The notes below the pieces were generated by a model that saw only the letters and a program-made list of their open reading frames with translations, ran no database searches and was not told where the DNA came from. A program made the position numbers and the translations under genes. Shown here piece by piece: positions 22,174 through 35,600 of a stretch of 64,000 nucleotides of DNA (its first letter is position 1; each line of letters begins with the position of its first letter). This DNA is from Baylisascaris procyonis (taxonomy: Eukaryota > Nematoda > Chromadorea > Rhabditida > Ascarididae), in the NCBI GenBank assembly GCA_037389465.1, contig JAZARR010000088.1, positions 6,138,001-6,202,000 of the forward strand, in the 5' to 3' direction.

Positions 22174-25100
22174 TTGCTTTCAAATTTCTAACAAATTGTA
22201 TGAAGTTGTTCCGTAAAGGGAATTTATAAAAGATGTCTAGTGCAGATATATGTGGCACAATTCTGTCAAATGAATTTTAAATAGACGATCTGAATGCAAC
22301 AACGATCGATTAAACGTTTGAGCGGAGGCAGATAGAGTTCATAAATGCTTACGTTACCCGTTTATTAGATGAATCTGTGGAAACAGCGGTCGCCAAGCAA
22401 CGCTGGTGCCGATCACAAATGCCCACTTATCCTGCTTACTGCAAATATAACTGCCCATTCTCAAGAATCAAGCTTATCACTTACTATAGGACGGCCATCT
22501 AGCCTCCCAAGCAATGGGTTCATTTTCTGCCAACGCTCTTTGTTAAAGTTAGGTGTGCACTTTACTCTTCTGCTTTAAAATGCCTACCTTGTGGCGCAAA
22601 TGTCGCCATTCAAAATTCGAGCAGTAATTGTGAAATTCTGTGCTAAGCGATGTGCCCTAGTGATGGCGCGTTCGGCTCCTCTCTTTCGAATCGGTGTCGA
22701 TGGTGCCACGTACACGAACATGGTGATTGAAGGCGACATTTGAAGATAAATTAAGAGTGGCGAACTGGTTGTAGGTGTTCAATGAAAATGTTTACGGTCC
22801 ATAAGATAACACGTCCGCTCAACGTTCACAGCCTTATCGATTGTGACAGTGCATCGTTGTTTTGTTTGAGAAGTGAGCCCTCCCCTCATTCCCCTCCCCC
22901 CTTTTTTTTTCTGCTCATATGAAGTGTTGCCGTTCACCGTTGAATCACACGGAAACACCTTATGTTCTTAATGAATACGTCAACACTGCATTCCTATCAC
23001 GCATCAGCAATATCGCATACACCCGCAACAAATTAACTGCTGCATTGATGCCGACAACTTAGCAATCAGCGAATCGTTTCCTTCAAAAATATTTTGCGCT
23101 TCGTCTGAGATTGAAAGTAACGTTGCGCTTCGTCTGAGATTGAAAGTAACGTTTATTGAGTTGATTCCTAACTTTAAGGACAGCTAGCCAACACCAATAA
23201 CCAAAGAGGTACAAGTCACGGCTAACTATACTACGAGGGAAACTTTCTGAGGAGTCATAGCTGAGGAAGAATCTGGGAAAAGAGTGAGGGGAACGCAATA
23301 CACCTAATATAACTTGATCGCGTTAACTTGTCTATTACACTTTGCTGAACGAAGGAAAAGTGTGAAAAGTTGTGTTACAACGTTGAATAACACATAGAAC
23401 AAAATAGCGTGCTAAAAATTGGGAATAATTAGCCGCTGTTATATAACTCTTTAAGCAAAACACAGCAGTAAAAGCATGGATGCTGTTCCCTTCCCCTCCC
23501 CTTCCTCCCCCTCCTTCCCCCTCTCCGCGTATCGCAAATCATACGGTGTCAGACTGAACGGTGATCGTAAGAAGAGCATGGGCACCCAACGCGGCGAGCT
23601 ATCCAAAATGATTGGCAGCTGGCCTATGTCTGGCAACTTCACCCTTTCAAGGCTAAATCCTAAAGATGCATTCGTGACAATATTTCAAGATGCTATCGAT
23701 CAATCATATATGTTTATAATATCGCATATAAATGATATTTTTTTTTTAAATTTTCATTCATAAAAATTAGAGGAATTTATTAGACATCTCAAAAACACTT
23801 ATGCAGTTTGGAATAATTTTTATTTTAAATTTCCGATTCAAAAATAACGCAATTAAATTATGAAAGTTTTCAATAATTTCAATGATTATATTCTCAACTC
23901 AAATTAAACTCATCTAAAAAAACGTCGAAATTTCATCTTCGAGATTCCTTCAAATTGATTGAAGCAATTTTATAACTTTCTAAAGCAACCATATTATCAC
24001 TACTGAAATTACTCTAAAGTTATAAAATTTTTAAGGAAAATTTTGAGAAGAAATAAAGCTAATAAGAGGGCTAATATGATACTAGACTTCAGGAAACTTA
24101 AAGGATATAAATGTTGACTGAATTCTAAATTGAACTGATCGTTTAGTATCTCGAATACTCCGAACAACCTTAGAATATTCAATACATTATATTCACCGAA
24201 TAACATTTCACTTGAGTGCTCTGTCTCAAATACTTAACTTTTATTTGAAAGTATTTTGTATTCGAATATGAAACGATAATGCTATGAGCACCAACTTCTT
24301 CATTTCTTTTATTAGCAATGCGGAGCATAAACATATCATACAAAAGCAAGACAACAAAATTATGCAATTCTCTTTGTGAAGTTCAAAAAATACACGAAGC
24401 AAATGCCTCTATAATTCCACAAAGCGCAAATAAATACCCCATTCCATTTCGTTCCTTCTGGAAGGATTTTATATCATTTGCTAAAAAATATCTGGCCTAG
24501 ACTGTAAGATGTGCACAAAATTATATCGATAAGTATGAGACGAATACCGTCCCAAATACATAAATTCAACTACAGTCTCTTGAAGCATAGGAGGGCATTT
24601 ATTACGCAGCCTAATCGAGCGAGTTTCAAAACCTCACTTCTTGACCAGATGAATTTCATGTTTGACAGGACTAGAGCAATATGTTACAAAACCATAATGA
24701 TATCTCCCAAAACATTTCCATAAAAGTTTTTTTCTCATTTCTAAAATACAATTTGGTCGATTGTCTGGTAAAAATCCTAACGTATCTATATTGCCTTATA
24801 TGTCGACTCAAAAAGACAAGAATATTTAAAAACTGAGAGGTTAGTTCTCAAAAAAAATTTTTTTTTTAAACAGCAAAGCGAAAAACGAGTTGATGGTATT
24901 TATTTAGTTGAGGATACAATTCTTCTAATAGAACTAACTAGTCGATACAATATAAACCACGTTGAACAGAATCGGCATCAATAAATAAGCTCATCGAAGC
25001 ACAAATACAACTTTTTGGGCACATGGCCAACAAAACTTTCTTATAAAATTGACAAGCACAACGAAACAAAAAAAAAACTTGTACCGAAAATTGCAACCCA

Positions 25101-26020
25101 CGAGGAAAACGCTATCATCAAGCTGGAAGCAATTCGTCGACAAGCTATGAGACCTCTATAAATAATAAAAGTGCAGAAAATTGCGAGTATAGAAACGTCT
25201 AGTTAAACTGTAAGAAATGTTATAGACATCTTCAACCCGAAAAGAACGCTAAAGTATGCAACTCAATGTAAGCAACATATTTCAAATATACAATTACTCG
25301 AATTTTGCACTGAATAATCAATGAGGCTAATAATTTAAACGCAAAAACGATGGCTGATGTTGCTAGAATATACTCGAATTTCGACCTTAATATTAAATTA
25401 CAAAACGGTGGTATGTAATACTGAGAAACAACTTTGCCATATTCGCCTACAAAAATGTTTCAGAATGATGCAAAGTAAGAAAAACACAAAGTAGATTTTC
25501 AAATATGAATATACACCTAGCACTAGCAATAAAGACTTATTGATTCAGCCCCAAACTGGTGGCACGATGATCGCGAGCTGTCTTATATGCTTAAAAGAGA
25601 GAAAAAACAATCAAATAAATTACTTAGAATAAAATTGGCCCAAGGGAACCTTTTCTGGAAAAATCCTAGAGAGATCAGTGGATTAGTGAGAAAAATCAGC
25701 AGATGTCGAGAAATGATTAGATACTTAAAGCGCCTGCGCTAATAATAATAAGGGAAAGACCTCATTTTGGTTACTAATACTTGCTGCCGAATGAAACATG
25801 GCACAACGTAGTTGACAGTATGTCACTCAGCATGATGATAGCGATCGCTTTTCAGGGCAATATTTTCGACTCTCAAGTGAGCCCCATTGAAGACACTTTC
25901 GAAAACGGTCAACTTCTTGAGAAGGGTCTTGTCCGAATATGCTCACATAAACAAGACCGTTGCTCAAAGCTTTCAAAGGAGTAACTGCTATCGCAAATAA
26001 GATAGCCTCCTCTTAAACCC
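22174..26020. other. intergenic, no supported gene
   Basis: The region downstream of unc-130 contains a tandem duplication (23095-23152), long AT-rich stretches and a plus-strand frame at 25781-25984 without domain support. Confidence 0.5.
23095..23152. repeat. perfect 29 bp tandem duplication
   Basis: The 29-mer beginning TGCGCTTCGTCTGAG and ending AAAGTAACGT occurs at 23095-23123 and again at 23124-23152 with no mismatch, implying a recent duplication or an assembly artefact. Confidence 0.97.
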
Positions 26021-26021
26021 T

Positions 26022-26027
26022 TTTATT
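26022..26027 (-). terminator. poly(A) signal for unc-130
   Basis: AATAAA on the minus strand about 105 bp after the unc-130 stop codon, at the expected distance for a 3' UTR end. Confidence 0.6.
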
Positions 26028-26132
26028 ATTGCATATGCATCAAGCATCCATCGTCAACTCAAAGGTTGTGAAGAAATAACCAATTGAGGTTCGCCCAACA
26101 AAAATGTGTTTTGTCAAACAAAAAATCGAGAA

Positions 26133-29100
26133 TCATTTACTATGCGTATCGGTTTCGTTTATCGATGTAGCGCGAGCTGCCATCGCGGCCAACAGTTTTT
26201 GATGGTCGATATTTGGTGGCACACCGGTGGCGACGAAAGCGAATGGTGGCGGTTGACAAGTGATGATCGCCCGCGGGTCGGGAGCGATCCGAGGCGGAAA
26301 GCCCTCAGGCAATCGGGGTGCTCCAACTGGTGGCGGATACGGTAGTGGTGGAGGCCTTAACGCGGCGATTCGCGGCATCGTCGCGACGCTAGGTGCCATA
26401 AAAGGCATGAAAGGTGGCGTGGGCACGAATGGAGTTCCCGTGAAAGGTAATGCTTGAAAGTCACTCGTGTTTGGATGCCTCTTGAATCTGCAATAAGAGC
26501 AAGAGAATGTCGCTTGGTTATTGTGTTATTACTCGTGAGAATTTAAAGGTTCATGTGTACTCCCATAGAATACTCTCCTATATTATTATTAATCAGCTGG
26601 ATTTAATGACTAAAACCTAATCGACCATCACATTATACGCTGCCCAAAGAGCCGCTAATAAGCAACGTATTATTTTTTTCTAAAGCTTATTTTATTCACT
26701 CAGAAATTGAACATTATCAAGCACATATGACGGAATTCATAGGTGAGAATATTCAAATAGATGTATCTCAAACGTTAATGCACAGCAATGAAGAAATGTT
26801 AAGAAATCCAGTAGGATTATAGACGTTCCTCATAAATTTAAGCGTTTAGCTAAAGGTGCCGAAATGGAAGTAGAAATTTGCTAGAAGTGGAAATAGGTCG
26901 CTTTAGCAACATAAGATTCGACAGAAGTGTTATTTACTGGCAAAATCAGCTGTCTCTAAATGAAACGTTTCAACCGATTTGTGCAATCAAAAAAGCTCAC
27001 AAATAACATTCCAACACATTTACTCAAAACAAGCAGATTTAGGTGTAAACGTAATGCAATATTTAGTGAAAAAATAGACCTCTTCCTTCTCCGAAGAAAT
27101 GATCCATTGTCGAACATATCTTCGGCCTTCGGGTCGAGAGCCCAGTAGTTGCCTTTGCCCGGGTTTCCTGGCTCGCGTGGTATCTTCACGAAACAGTCGT
27201 TCAGACTTAAGTTGTGCCTTATTGAGTTTTGCCATGCAGGAAACTTATCCCGATAATACTGCAATAAGCGTCTTTACATTCACCAATTCAAACATAACAC
27301 TTATCCCGTCTTTACACCAGTTCATGGGTTGAGCTGTTCTACCGAGAAAATTATTTAAAGGATAGAGGACAAATGGACAGAAAATTTTTTTTAAACTCTC
27401 ACTTTATTCAGTGACTTATAAGGCGTTGTCGGGGAAAATTGGATGGGGAGGGAGTGGGAGAAGGGTTGCATCTTGGCCACTCACGTTAATCGCCGTCTGC
27501 ATTGGCTAAAAGAAAGGAAAAGCGCTCAAATCCGGCTAGTTATTCAAGCTGTCAACTGAGAAGTTCACTTTCGAACAGCAAATTAACGATTGCTTAACAA
27601 ATTTTTGTTTGAAAATTTTATCGCCCCTTTAAGTGTCAGTCACCTTTAAAGAAGAACAAGCGGTAAACCTCTGACAGCAGGTTCTCACTAACTAAATTTC
27701 AACACTCTCTAACTTTTGCCGTTGTAAGTTCAAAGTGCCCAATGAAGTGGGTGCACACATGCTGACACACAATCATGCACATAGATGACGTCATCGCAAT
27801 GCATCTACGCTAGAGCTTATGGGAGAGCGTAAAAAATGTCCCCATTAAAAACGAAGGAAAATTTGAAACTTATTACCCTGAAGCGCCGTCTTTCAGTTCT
27901 TGCGCTATGGAATATCTTTTAAAGCACTGCAACTATCAATTATTCAGTATAACACATCTACCAGATTTTTTTTTTCAGCACTAAAATGGAAGTGGGAGAT
28001 GAAATTAAGGTCTGCAAATGCAAAGAAGCATAATTAGAGCGCATCAATGAATTTCATTTCATGTGAAGAAAACTCAATCAGAAATACTCTATAGGAGATA
28101 AAATACTGAGAAATTTCGACATATAATAAGCGTTAATTAAAGGTAATTAAAGGTATTAGTAGGCATCCGATGAGGTATTATGATCGAAATTATGCAAAAA
28201 TCAAAGAATCCGAAGAAAAAAAAAAAGAACTAACGAAACGCAAAACTTAAAAAAAATAAACGAAGAGAAATTTTCAATTAATAAGATAAGTATATTCAAT
28301 GAACTCATTTTATATACTCAATTCTTCGATGAAAAGTAAAAATTTTTCAATATGCAATAATGAAGTCAATCGAATTTATGATCGAGAAGCATTTTTAATA
28401 TTGGAAATAAACGAATTAAAGTTATCAATAAAGATTTCATTTGCTATTAAATATCTCTAATAAAATATCTCTAACAGAGCAAATAATTTCTCATAGTGAT
28501 GTACTTATTCAACATAAAATAGTGCTGATTATAAACTAATTTCTTTCCTCAATTAGCAATCTAATTATCGTTGTCACGTTTTCTAGAGTATTAAAATATT
28601 TCCTTTCCCTTAGTTTTTGTTCTTTAACGCTACAGTAATCCCACTAAAATTTAAACATTTTAAAATTGAACGAATATTCTAATACAGACAACATACTAAT
28701 ATGATTATCGATTAGAAAAAGTTTTTTTCAAAAGAGCTCTAATGTAGCTGATGAACAGTAGAACGGTTCGGATATCCAGCTTTCATTCGTTAACTCCACT
28801 GCTTTAGGCTCATTGTCTCGACTAGCTTATTGCCTCGGGTTCATAGTCTCATCAGAAAGCACTTCGCAACATAACGGTGGCACCCTAGGGATAAACAGTA
28901 GCTCAACACAACTCAGAAGACGATAATTATATAACGGCAGTCATATTTCACTCAAACAAACATCTGACTGGAACTCTTTCAAAGATATAATATTAAATGG
29001 AGTGCTTTTTATTTAGTAGTGAAGCTGATCCATAAAAATAACTTAAAAACTATACGGCCTTTTTTTGGATATCGGATTTTTTCTTATATTATTTCACATA

Positions 29101-32100
29101 ATTAGGTATTAGTAGAGTAAGATGATTTTTTTTCATTGAAATCTCTAATTTAGAGAAAAAAAAAACACTTTTATAAATATTTTGATCGCAAATTATCGCT
29201 TTAAGCGGAAAAGAAATGAGAGCGCTATATAGCGGTAGTGTAGCATATTGTTGAATGGCTATAACCCTATTCTCACGTATGCTTATCGTTTCGTTACACG
29301 CAAAGTTAAGACGTTTAAACAAAGAAACACTTGATTACTCTAATCACAACAAATAAATGATTTAATTTCAAAAATCGTTTCCATATTTGATGTCGAGACT
29401 CTTTATTTTAATGCTAATCAATTATGCAAATTCCCTATATATAATACTATTTTCGAGGAATATTTCGAGTTGTTGTGTTTAGTTAAATTCAAAAAAAAAA
29501 AGACGCTATGCGATTGGTATTAATGCCGTTAGATTCTTTAGTCATTATGCTAATATCCGACTACGAAAATATAAATACTCAAATGAAGAACTTTCATTGA
29601 TCTATTGTGGAATATTTGTCAAGATGGACACAACATTCTATATAATTTGCATAGATCTAATGAGAAATATTATTCGAATTGGTTATAACTAAAACAATGA
29701 GTGATAATATCAGTGGGAAACAGAACGAGAATAAGACAGAAGGAAAATTAGATTCTCAGTAGAATTGAATCGTCATGCGAGAGGGGTAATTGTATGTGGC
29801 ACCAATCTGGCTTTAGAAAAGAGCAATGTAAACTTTATAAGCCTACTTGCTAGGTAAGTAAATGCACATTGCATAGATTTTGTCCGTATATTGGCATTCC
29901 AAGATCCAGTGTAACGATTCCAACAAAAATGCATTATTCTAAGCGGCGATTACGAAGGTCCAGTTTTCATCAGCTAATTCTATCGCCATTTTTCAGGCCT
30001 AACGGTTGTATCCAACTTAAAATTAATTGCGGCGATGCCATAACGAATGGGATGGAATGAGGATACTAGGCGCATTTCTGATATAGCAGCTTGACTGAAA
30101 GAACCAAATGAGGAAAGGCATGATTTTAAACCTCATAAGCCAATCGGCTGTAGAAGTGTTTAGAACGCAATGTTTAGAACACAGAGAAGCGATGGAAATC
30201 TTCAGCAAAGGAAAATCGAAAACCTTCTAGACACGTCCTAATATTCTCCAAGGATATTGGTGTACAGCTCCCGTAAATCTAAACACGATTACCATGAAGA
30301 AAGAACAAGATAGAATAGCTGGCCGGCACATTATTTCTCTTCACAAATACATATATTCTTTGCTAAAGTGTCGTCTGTGGAGGAGAACATGTCAGCGTGA
30401 TCGAATAAAATAACTTAAACAAAAAAAAAGTTAAAAAAGTTGTTTTTCACCTGGAAACGGTTTATAATGAAGTCGCAAATTTGTGAGAGTGTCAATTTCT
30501 TCTCAGGACTGTTTAAAATTGCCATCGCAATCAATGCAATATAGGAATATGCCGGTTTTGTTGCGCCCGACTTCGATCGATTACTCCGCTCTGAAGCAAT
30601 CCTGAAAAATAAACTTGCATATTGCAAGTATTTATTCATAACAGACAGAGATGGATCGGCGTATTATGCAAAAAAAAAAAAGTTGCACAACAAATTACGA
30701 TGCTTTTTTTTGAAGAAAATCTCGTCGAAGGCATTCGTAAACTTCTATACAAGAAATAACGAGCGAATGAAGTGGCCGGATGCACAATTAGGTTCACAGT
30801 TCATACGCGATGGTATTCTGATCTTTCCCCCATCCCCCCCTCTTACCCCATCCTCCATGCCCCCCAACTCTTCGATGTATCTGTTTGCTTGACGAAAACA
30901 GCGTACGAACTTCGCAAAAATCGAATTTACTTAGAACAGTAAATTTCTCAAATTCCTGGTCATATTTGCCAACATCACATTTCTTTTATATGATCAATGT
31001 GACAGCACAATTTCCGAAACACTTTCGTCATTTTCTAATTAATTCAAATTCAACGAAATATTGAAGTGACAACGTTTCGAAATGATAATAAACTAAACCT
31101 TTAAGATTTGAATCAACAAATTCGTATTGGGTTGAAATTATTGTAAGCAAAGATGACTGGTTCTATATGAGTAAATTATTTCGAAATAAACATTAAATTA
31201 GATAGTGGAAGTGAGCATAAGAAAGAAGTAACAAGATACTAACCTCGAACTCTCTGCGCTAGGACCTTCGTCATCAGAACTGAACTCTTGCTGTTCACTA
31301 TATGATTCTAAGTTAGAACCCGAACGTAGACTCCTTTCTCTAGACTGACTTGGCGATACACTCCGTTCCTAAAAACGCCATTCGGTGAAGCATTTGAAAC
31401 CATAAGCAAGCACTTGAATAGGAGAAGTTAGAGATAAATTCAAGCACAGTGCCTCTTTGCGAAATAGCACTTCCACGCTGTTTTACAAGCGAGTGCACAT
31501 CCTAAGAAGTACCCAGGTAGCGCCAAACTTCGTAGAGCTATATTTTGAGATTTACTGGTTCTAAAAATTTCTTTTCTGAAAAACCGAAAAAATTGGCATT
31601 GAAGATTCTTTTTCAGGTGGCAATCTCATCGAGTCACCAATCCCGCGTTCAATATTCATAGTGTTCATCAAGCCTCTTAGAATTCCAAAAATACCATTTC
31701 CGTTGCATAACTTTCAGCATCTAAAGAACCAGGGGATCGAAACTCTGTCTTTTTTATTCAAAAGTAATCTTTTTAATCATATCCAAGAATAAATCTTTCA
31801 CTAGGAAAGTTCCGTGGAGAGGAAATTTTTTTTGTGTTGCTAAGTTGCTGACGTGCATTGCTAAGAATGCTTATTATAAAATTCCATCAATAGATATGGA
31901 GCAGACGCTTGTATAAACCTGCAGTAAATCTGGAATGGTTATGTTCTCCTCTTTAAAAAAAAAAACCATTTGCATACCTTAAATGCACATCTTATGACGC
32001 CAATTAGACCTTTTTGAGAGAACCTTCTCGTTTCGCGTCAAATAGCAGCAATAATGCAATCAACTTTTGAAATATTTTATAGCATCCTTAAAACTCCTTC

Positions 32101-32631
32101 CGAGATCGCCCGAGGCTGTATGATCCAGTCGACGAATATAAAAATAATAATGCTAACTTGTGAGTTGCTCTGAGCGTTCGGACGACGATGCGTTGAAGAA
32201 TGTTGTAATGGAGTGTTTCCGCGACTAAGATGTTCACTCGTATCGTTCGCACTACACCTCAATTGCCCTGAAGAGCTTGCCACGTCGGCGGTAGGCAATT
32301 GCGATTCGGTGACAGCCATATGTGCCTCTTCTGGAGACTTCGCTATCTCATCGTCATTTTCGTTTTCCGCATAACTCGGTGGAGAACAGCTTCCATTTAA
32401 ACGTGAAGAACTTGCCCGAACTGGTGCAGGTGCTGTCCTACCCTCTTTACAGTTTTGTCGACAACGTTCTGTGGCTTTCAACTTTCGTGGCGTACCGTTC
32501 CTTAGGTCGCCAGTGTCGTGACGACTGTCGTGAATCCGTTTCCTGGACGTCATGAGAGCGGCGCTTGCTTTCGAGCAGCGTTCGTCGTCGCACAGAATCG
32601 CATCCATCGAAAAACGCATCGTCCCGCTCAT
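26133..32631 (-). CDS. unc-130: UNC-130, FoxD forkhead transcription factor
   Basis: Five exons: 32158-32631, 31244-31368, 30451-30601, 27080-27258 and 26133-26487; phases 0, 2, 0 and 2 join in frame to 427 residues. Residues 7-13 (FSMDAIL) fit an eh1-like motif that recruits Groucho/UNC-37 repressors. The forkhead domain runs from about 215 to 315: [22 protein letters not shown], then helix 3 ([15 protein letters not shown], 259-273, with the DNA-reading Asn-Ser-x-Arg-His) and the wing ([32 protein letters not shown]). [15 protein letters not shown] identifies the FoxD class. The usual KPPYSY start is KPAYSY here (Ala217). The C-terminus is proline-rich (residues 330-400). Acceptors such as TTTTTCAG and ATTGCAG and donors such as CAG|GTGAAA support every border. 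The C. elegans protein is shorter and represses genes controlling neuron fate and migration; the extra length here is in the low-complexity N-terminus. The 31 kb upstream is nearly gene-free. Confidence 0.95.
30827..30840 (+). repeat. C5-AT-C7 tract
   Basis: Variant of the recurring signature in the unc-130 intron between exons 2 and 3, within a longer pyrimidine-rich stretch. Confidence 0.9.
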
Positions 32632-35600
32632 GCATGTATGCCTCGTTCTTCTACTGCTTACGTTATGTTACTTCTGAAAAATGACCTAATTCGCAAGTTT
32701 GCAATTTTGATAATTGAACTATCACTCATCGGACATAAAGTTCGAGTTCGAGAGACTTGTGGGATGATGAAGATTTGAGAGGATCGTGAAGCAATGAAGA
32801 TCGACCTCAACGAGTTGCATAGGCCAATCAACAGCCTTTCTGCATCGTCTAGTTTGTGTATATGTACAATTATGCGTTATACCATAAGTATGCACGCCTG
32901 CCAGGAACATTTCTCCATGCGCATATCATCGCCAGACTTTCAGCTTAGAATCAGACAGCTTCAAAGAAACATTTCTTACACCCAGACAAACCAACCGCTC
33001 AAGAGGTACTTTTTTTGAAATTGCCGCTGAACTCATATTGTAGCGTCGACGTGAAGCATTTATAAGTGGATAATCGACAGCACTTTTCCATTATTACTCG
33101 ATAACACAGTATCATTCTAATGTTCTGAAATTCTCAACTCTTCTATACAAAGTGCTGTTTTCTAGTAGGATGAACACAGTATTCAGAAGAACAGAGTGGG
33201 ATTGATAATACTGAATGGGCAGTGTATTATGAAATAAATCACTTAAAGCACTATGTTCTTTCTGTATCAGTCGAGACTTCGCGGAGTTTATGAATTAATT
33301 CTTTGGCTCCAAATTATTCTGTACCCCTCCCCAATTTCCAAGAATCTTGGCCCCCGGAAATAGCACAACCTTTTAGGTCCTTGAAAGCAAATAGCCTATT
33401 GGCTTGACATAGCTGAGAAGCTTATTCACAAGTAAATAGGCATGACAATTCCACATACGGTAATTACAACGACCATTAAAAAAGCGATGCATAAATGACC
33501 TAGAGATAAAGCAACATTTCATTCAAAGTAATCCTAAGAATGTAATCTTCCAAATAGAGAAGGCGAAAGAAACTAAGCACTATAGGAAATCTGGTCTTAG
33601 CTTTTCATTTAATTTTGCTTTCTTTGAGATAAGCTTCGCGAAGAGAGAAAAAAAGCGACATTTCTAAAGAACTTTTTTGTTCGTTCATTTCTTGTGAATA
33701 ACAACAAGCCTCTATAATTTCGAAAAACAACAAAACGAATGCTAATACTAGCGAAATACATGTTTTCATACGACTAACGATCATATGCTTTGTAACGAAT
33801 CCAAACACATCGACTGCGAGCAGAATATAGGTTCGAAGGATCAAATGAAAATACCAATAAATACACAAGTGATTGCGAGATTGCCTTCACAGTTTTAGTG
33901 GAAATATCTTCTATAGTGCAGTTTGCTTCGTTAAAACCAAATAGTGGTAGAGGGAACTACTTAACAAATACAGAACGGCTATAGAATGTTATGAAAGGTG
34001 ATATTTTGATGGCAGCTATATTGACGATCCTTAAAGATTTCTCTATGAATATAGAAGAAGAACATGGTGGTATGATAACCAACAAGGATGATCAAGCAAT
34101 CAATAATGATAACATCGCAATCACATCGGATCTCATTTATCCAGAAAAAAAAGTGCGGAAATCGAGAGCAAAACTTAGCCCTCTCATTAAAACATTAACA
34201 AGTATTGAAAGTTACGCGTTAGCATATAACCTGGAAGTGGGCAAAATAATAAGAACCAACACTATGATAACTTTGGCATATATCCATTGATAAATCGATA
34301 ACGCTTAACATATTCTCGTCGACAAATAGATCTATCTCCTCGGAAGTTACATCCGAAAGAGAAATTTACAAACAGGAGTGTTGTGATGACAACACCTTTC
34401 ACCATTTCCTCTTCCGAAGAAAATGTGCGCTGCGTATGCAGACGAATGCGAATAAGATTAATCATACAAGTGGATAAAAGGCGAAATGAGGAAGGATATG
34501 AGAACAGGACTGATACTGTTCAATTAGGTTTATAGAGAATCTTTTCCGTTGGCAAAAAAAGTTCTAAAAAGGTGTTATGATTTAAGTGATAGCTAAAAAA
34601 ACCGCTCATGCCCATAGATGAGAATATCGCAATGAATAGAGAAAATTACAATATTTGTAATTTTATGTCTCGATTTGAATAGGATGAGTTTTGCTTGATA
34701 GTTTTGAATTCACAAAAACCTTAAACAATCTAAATGTGAGCTTTAATCAAACAAAGCAACAAACTGCACTAGCATTTATCTACACTTGTAGCTTGCTGTG
34801 CTTTTTTCTATCGAACCACATACGGCGGTCGCCAATGTTAACAATGGTGCAATAAACATAAAAAAAGCACCACTGGATGATACGATTTATACTGTCAAAA
34901 ACAATTTTAAGAAGATAGTTGAAATTATGCAAGCAAACCTCAGCACAGATTTTATAATACTCACAATGAAGAAAATGAGGCAAAATGAACTAGGACGCAG
35001 CGAAACAATACGTTGAAAGTTTTCCGGTTGTTAGCAATACCTCTATTTGCTGTGATTCGATTTGGCAGGCAGTTATAGCTTCACCATGAAAAAGCAATGG
35101 GTCATCATAACGTTATCAAATAAGCGGCCTAAGCAAGCCATAACAATTCGTGAATCCCTCTATGGGACTACTCTGGAAAGCGCTGCCACCTCCACTGGTG
35201 GGGGAGTAAAGTGCGCGTGGACTCCGCCCCCTTTCTCCGCCATGGTGCACCTGGAAAAGCCAACCCTATGTTTGGTTACTGTGTGAGTGCGCATAAACGT
35301 ATAGAACTATTTGTTCTATTCAAGTACATATTTCAAAATATAATTATGTGGAGGTTAAAGTTTAAAGCACTTGCAATGAGCACAAGTAAACTCATGATCG
35401 AAGCGGACGCTTGTCACACAATCTTTTCAAACAACTTACAGAAGTACTAGCCAGAAGCGTGAATGAAAAAAACCGGAAAGTGCTCTCAGAGATTTTAATT
35501 CTACAAATCAAAAATTTACAGGGCATCTGAAATGCTGTAAACCTTCTTTTATTGATTATGTTTAGCGGCGACGTTTAGTAAAACATCAACGCAGAATATT

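Noticed and set aside
26260..26457. Plus-strand glycine-rich open frame
   Set aside because: It is the reverse complement of the proline-rich last exon of unc-130; Pro codons read as Gly on the other strand.
28865..28905. CACCCTAGGGATAAACAG resembling a large-subunit rRNA motif
   Set aside because: Only this short string matches; the flanks are not rRNA-like, so a nuclear copy of rRNA is not supported.
33991..34290. 99-codon plus-strand frame
   Set aside because: AT-rich, no splice or trans-splice signal, no family likeness.
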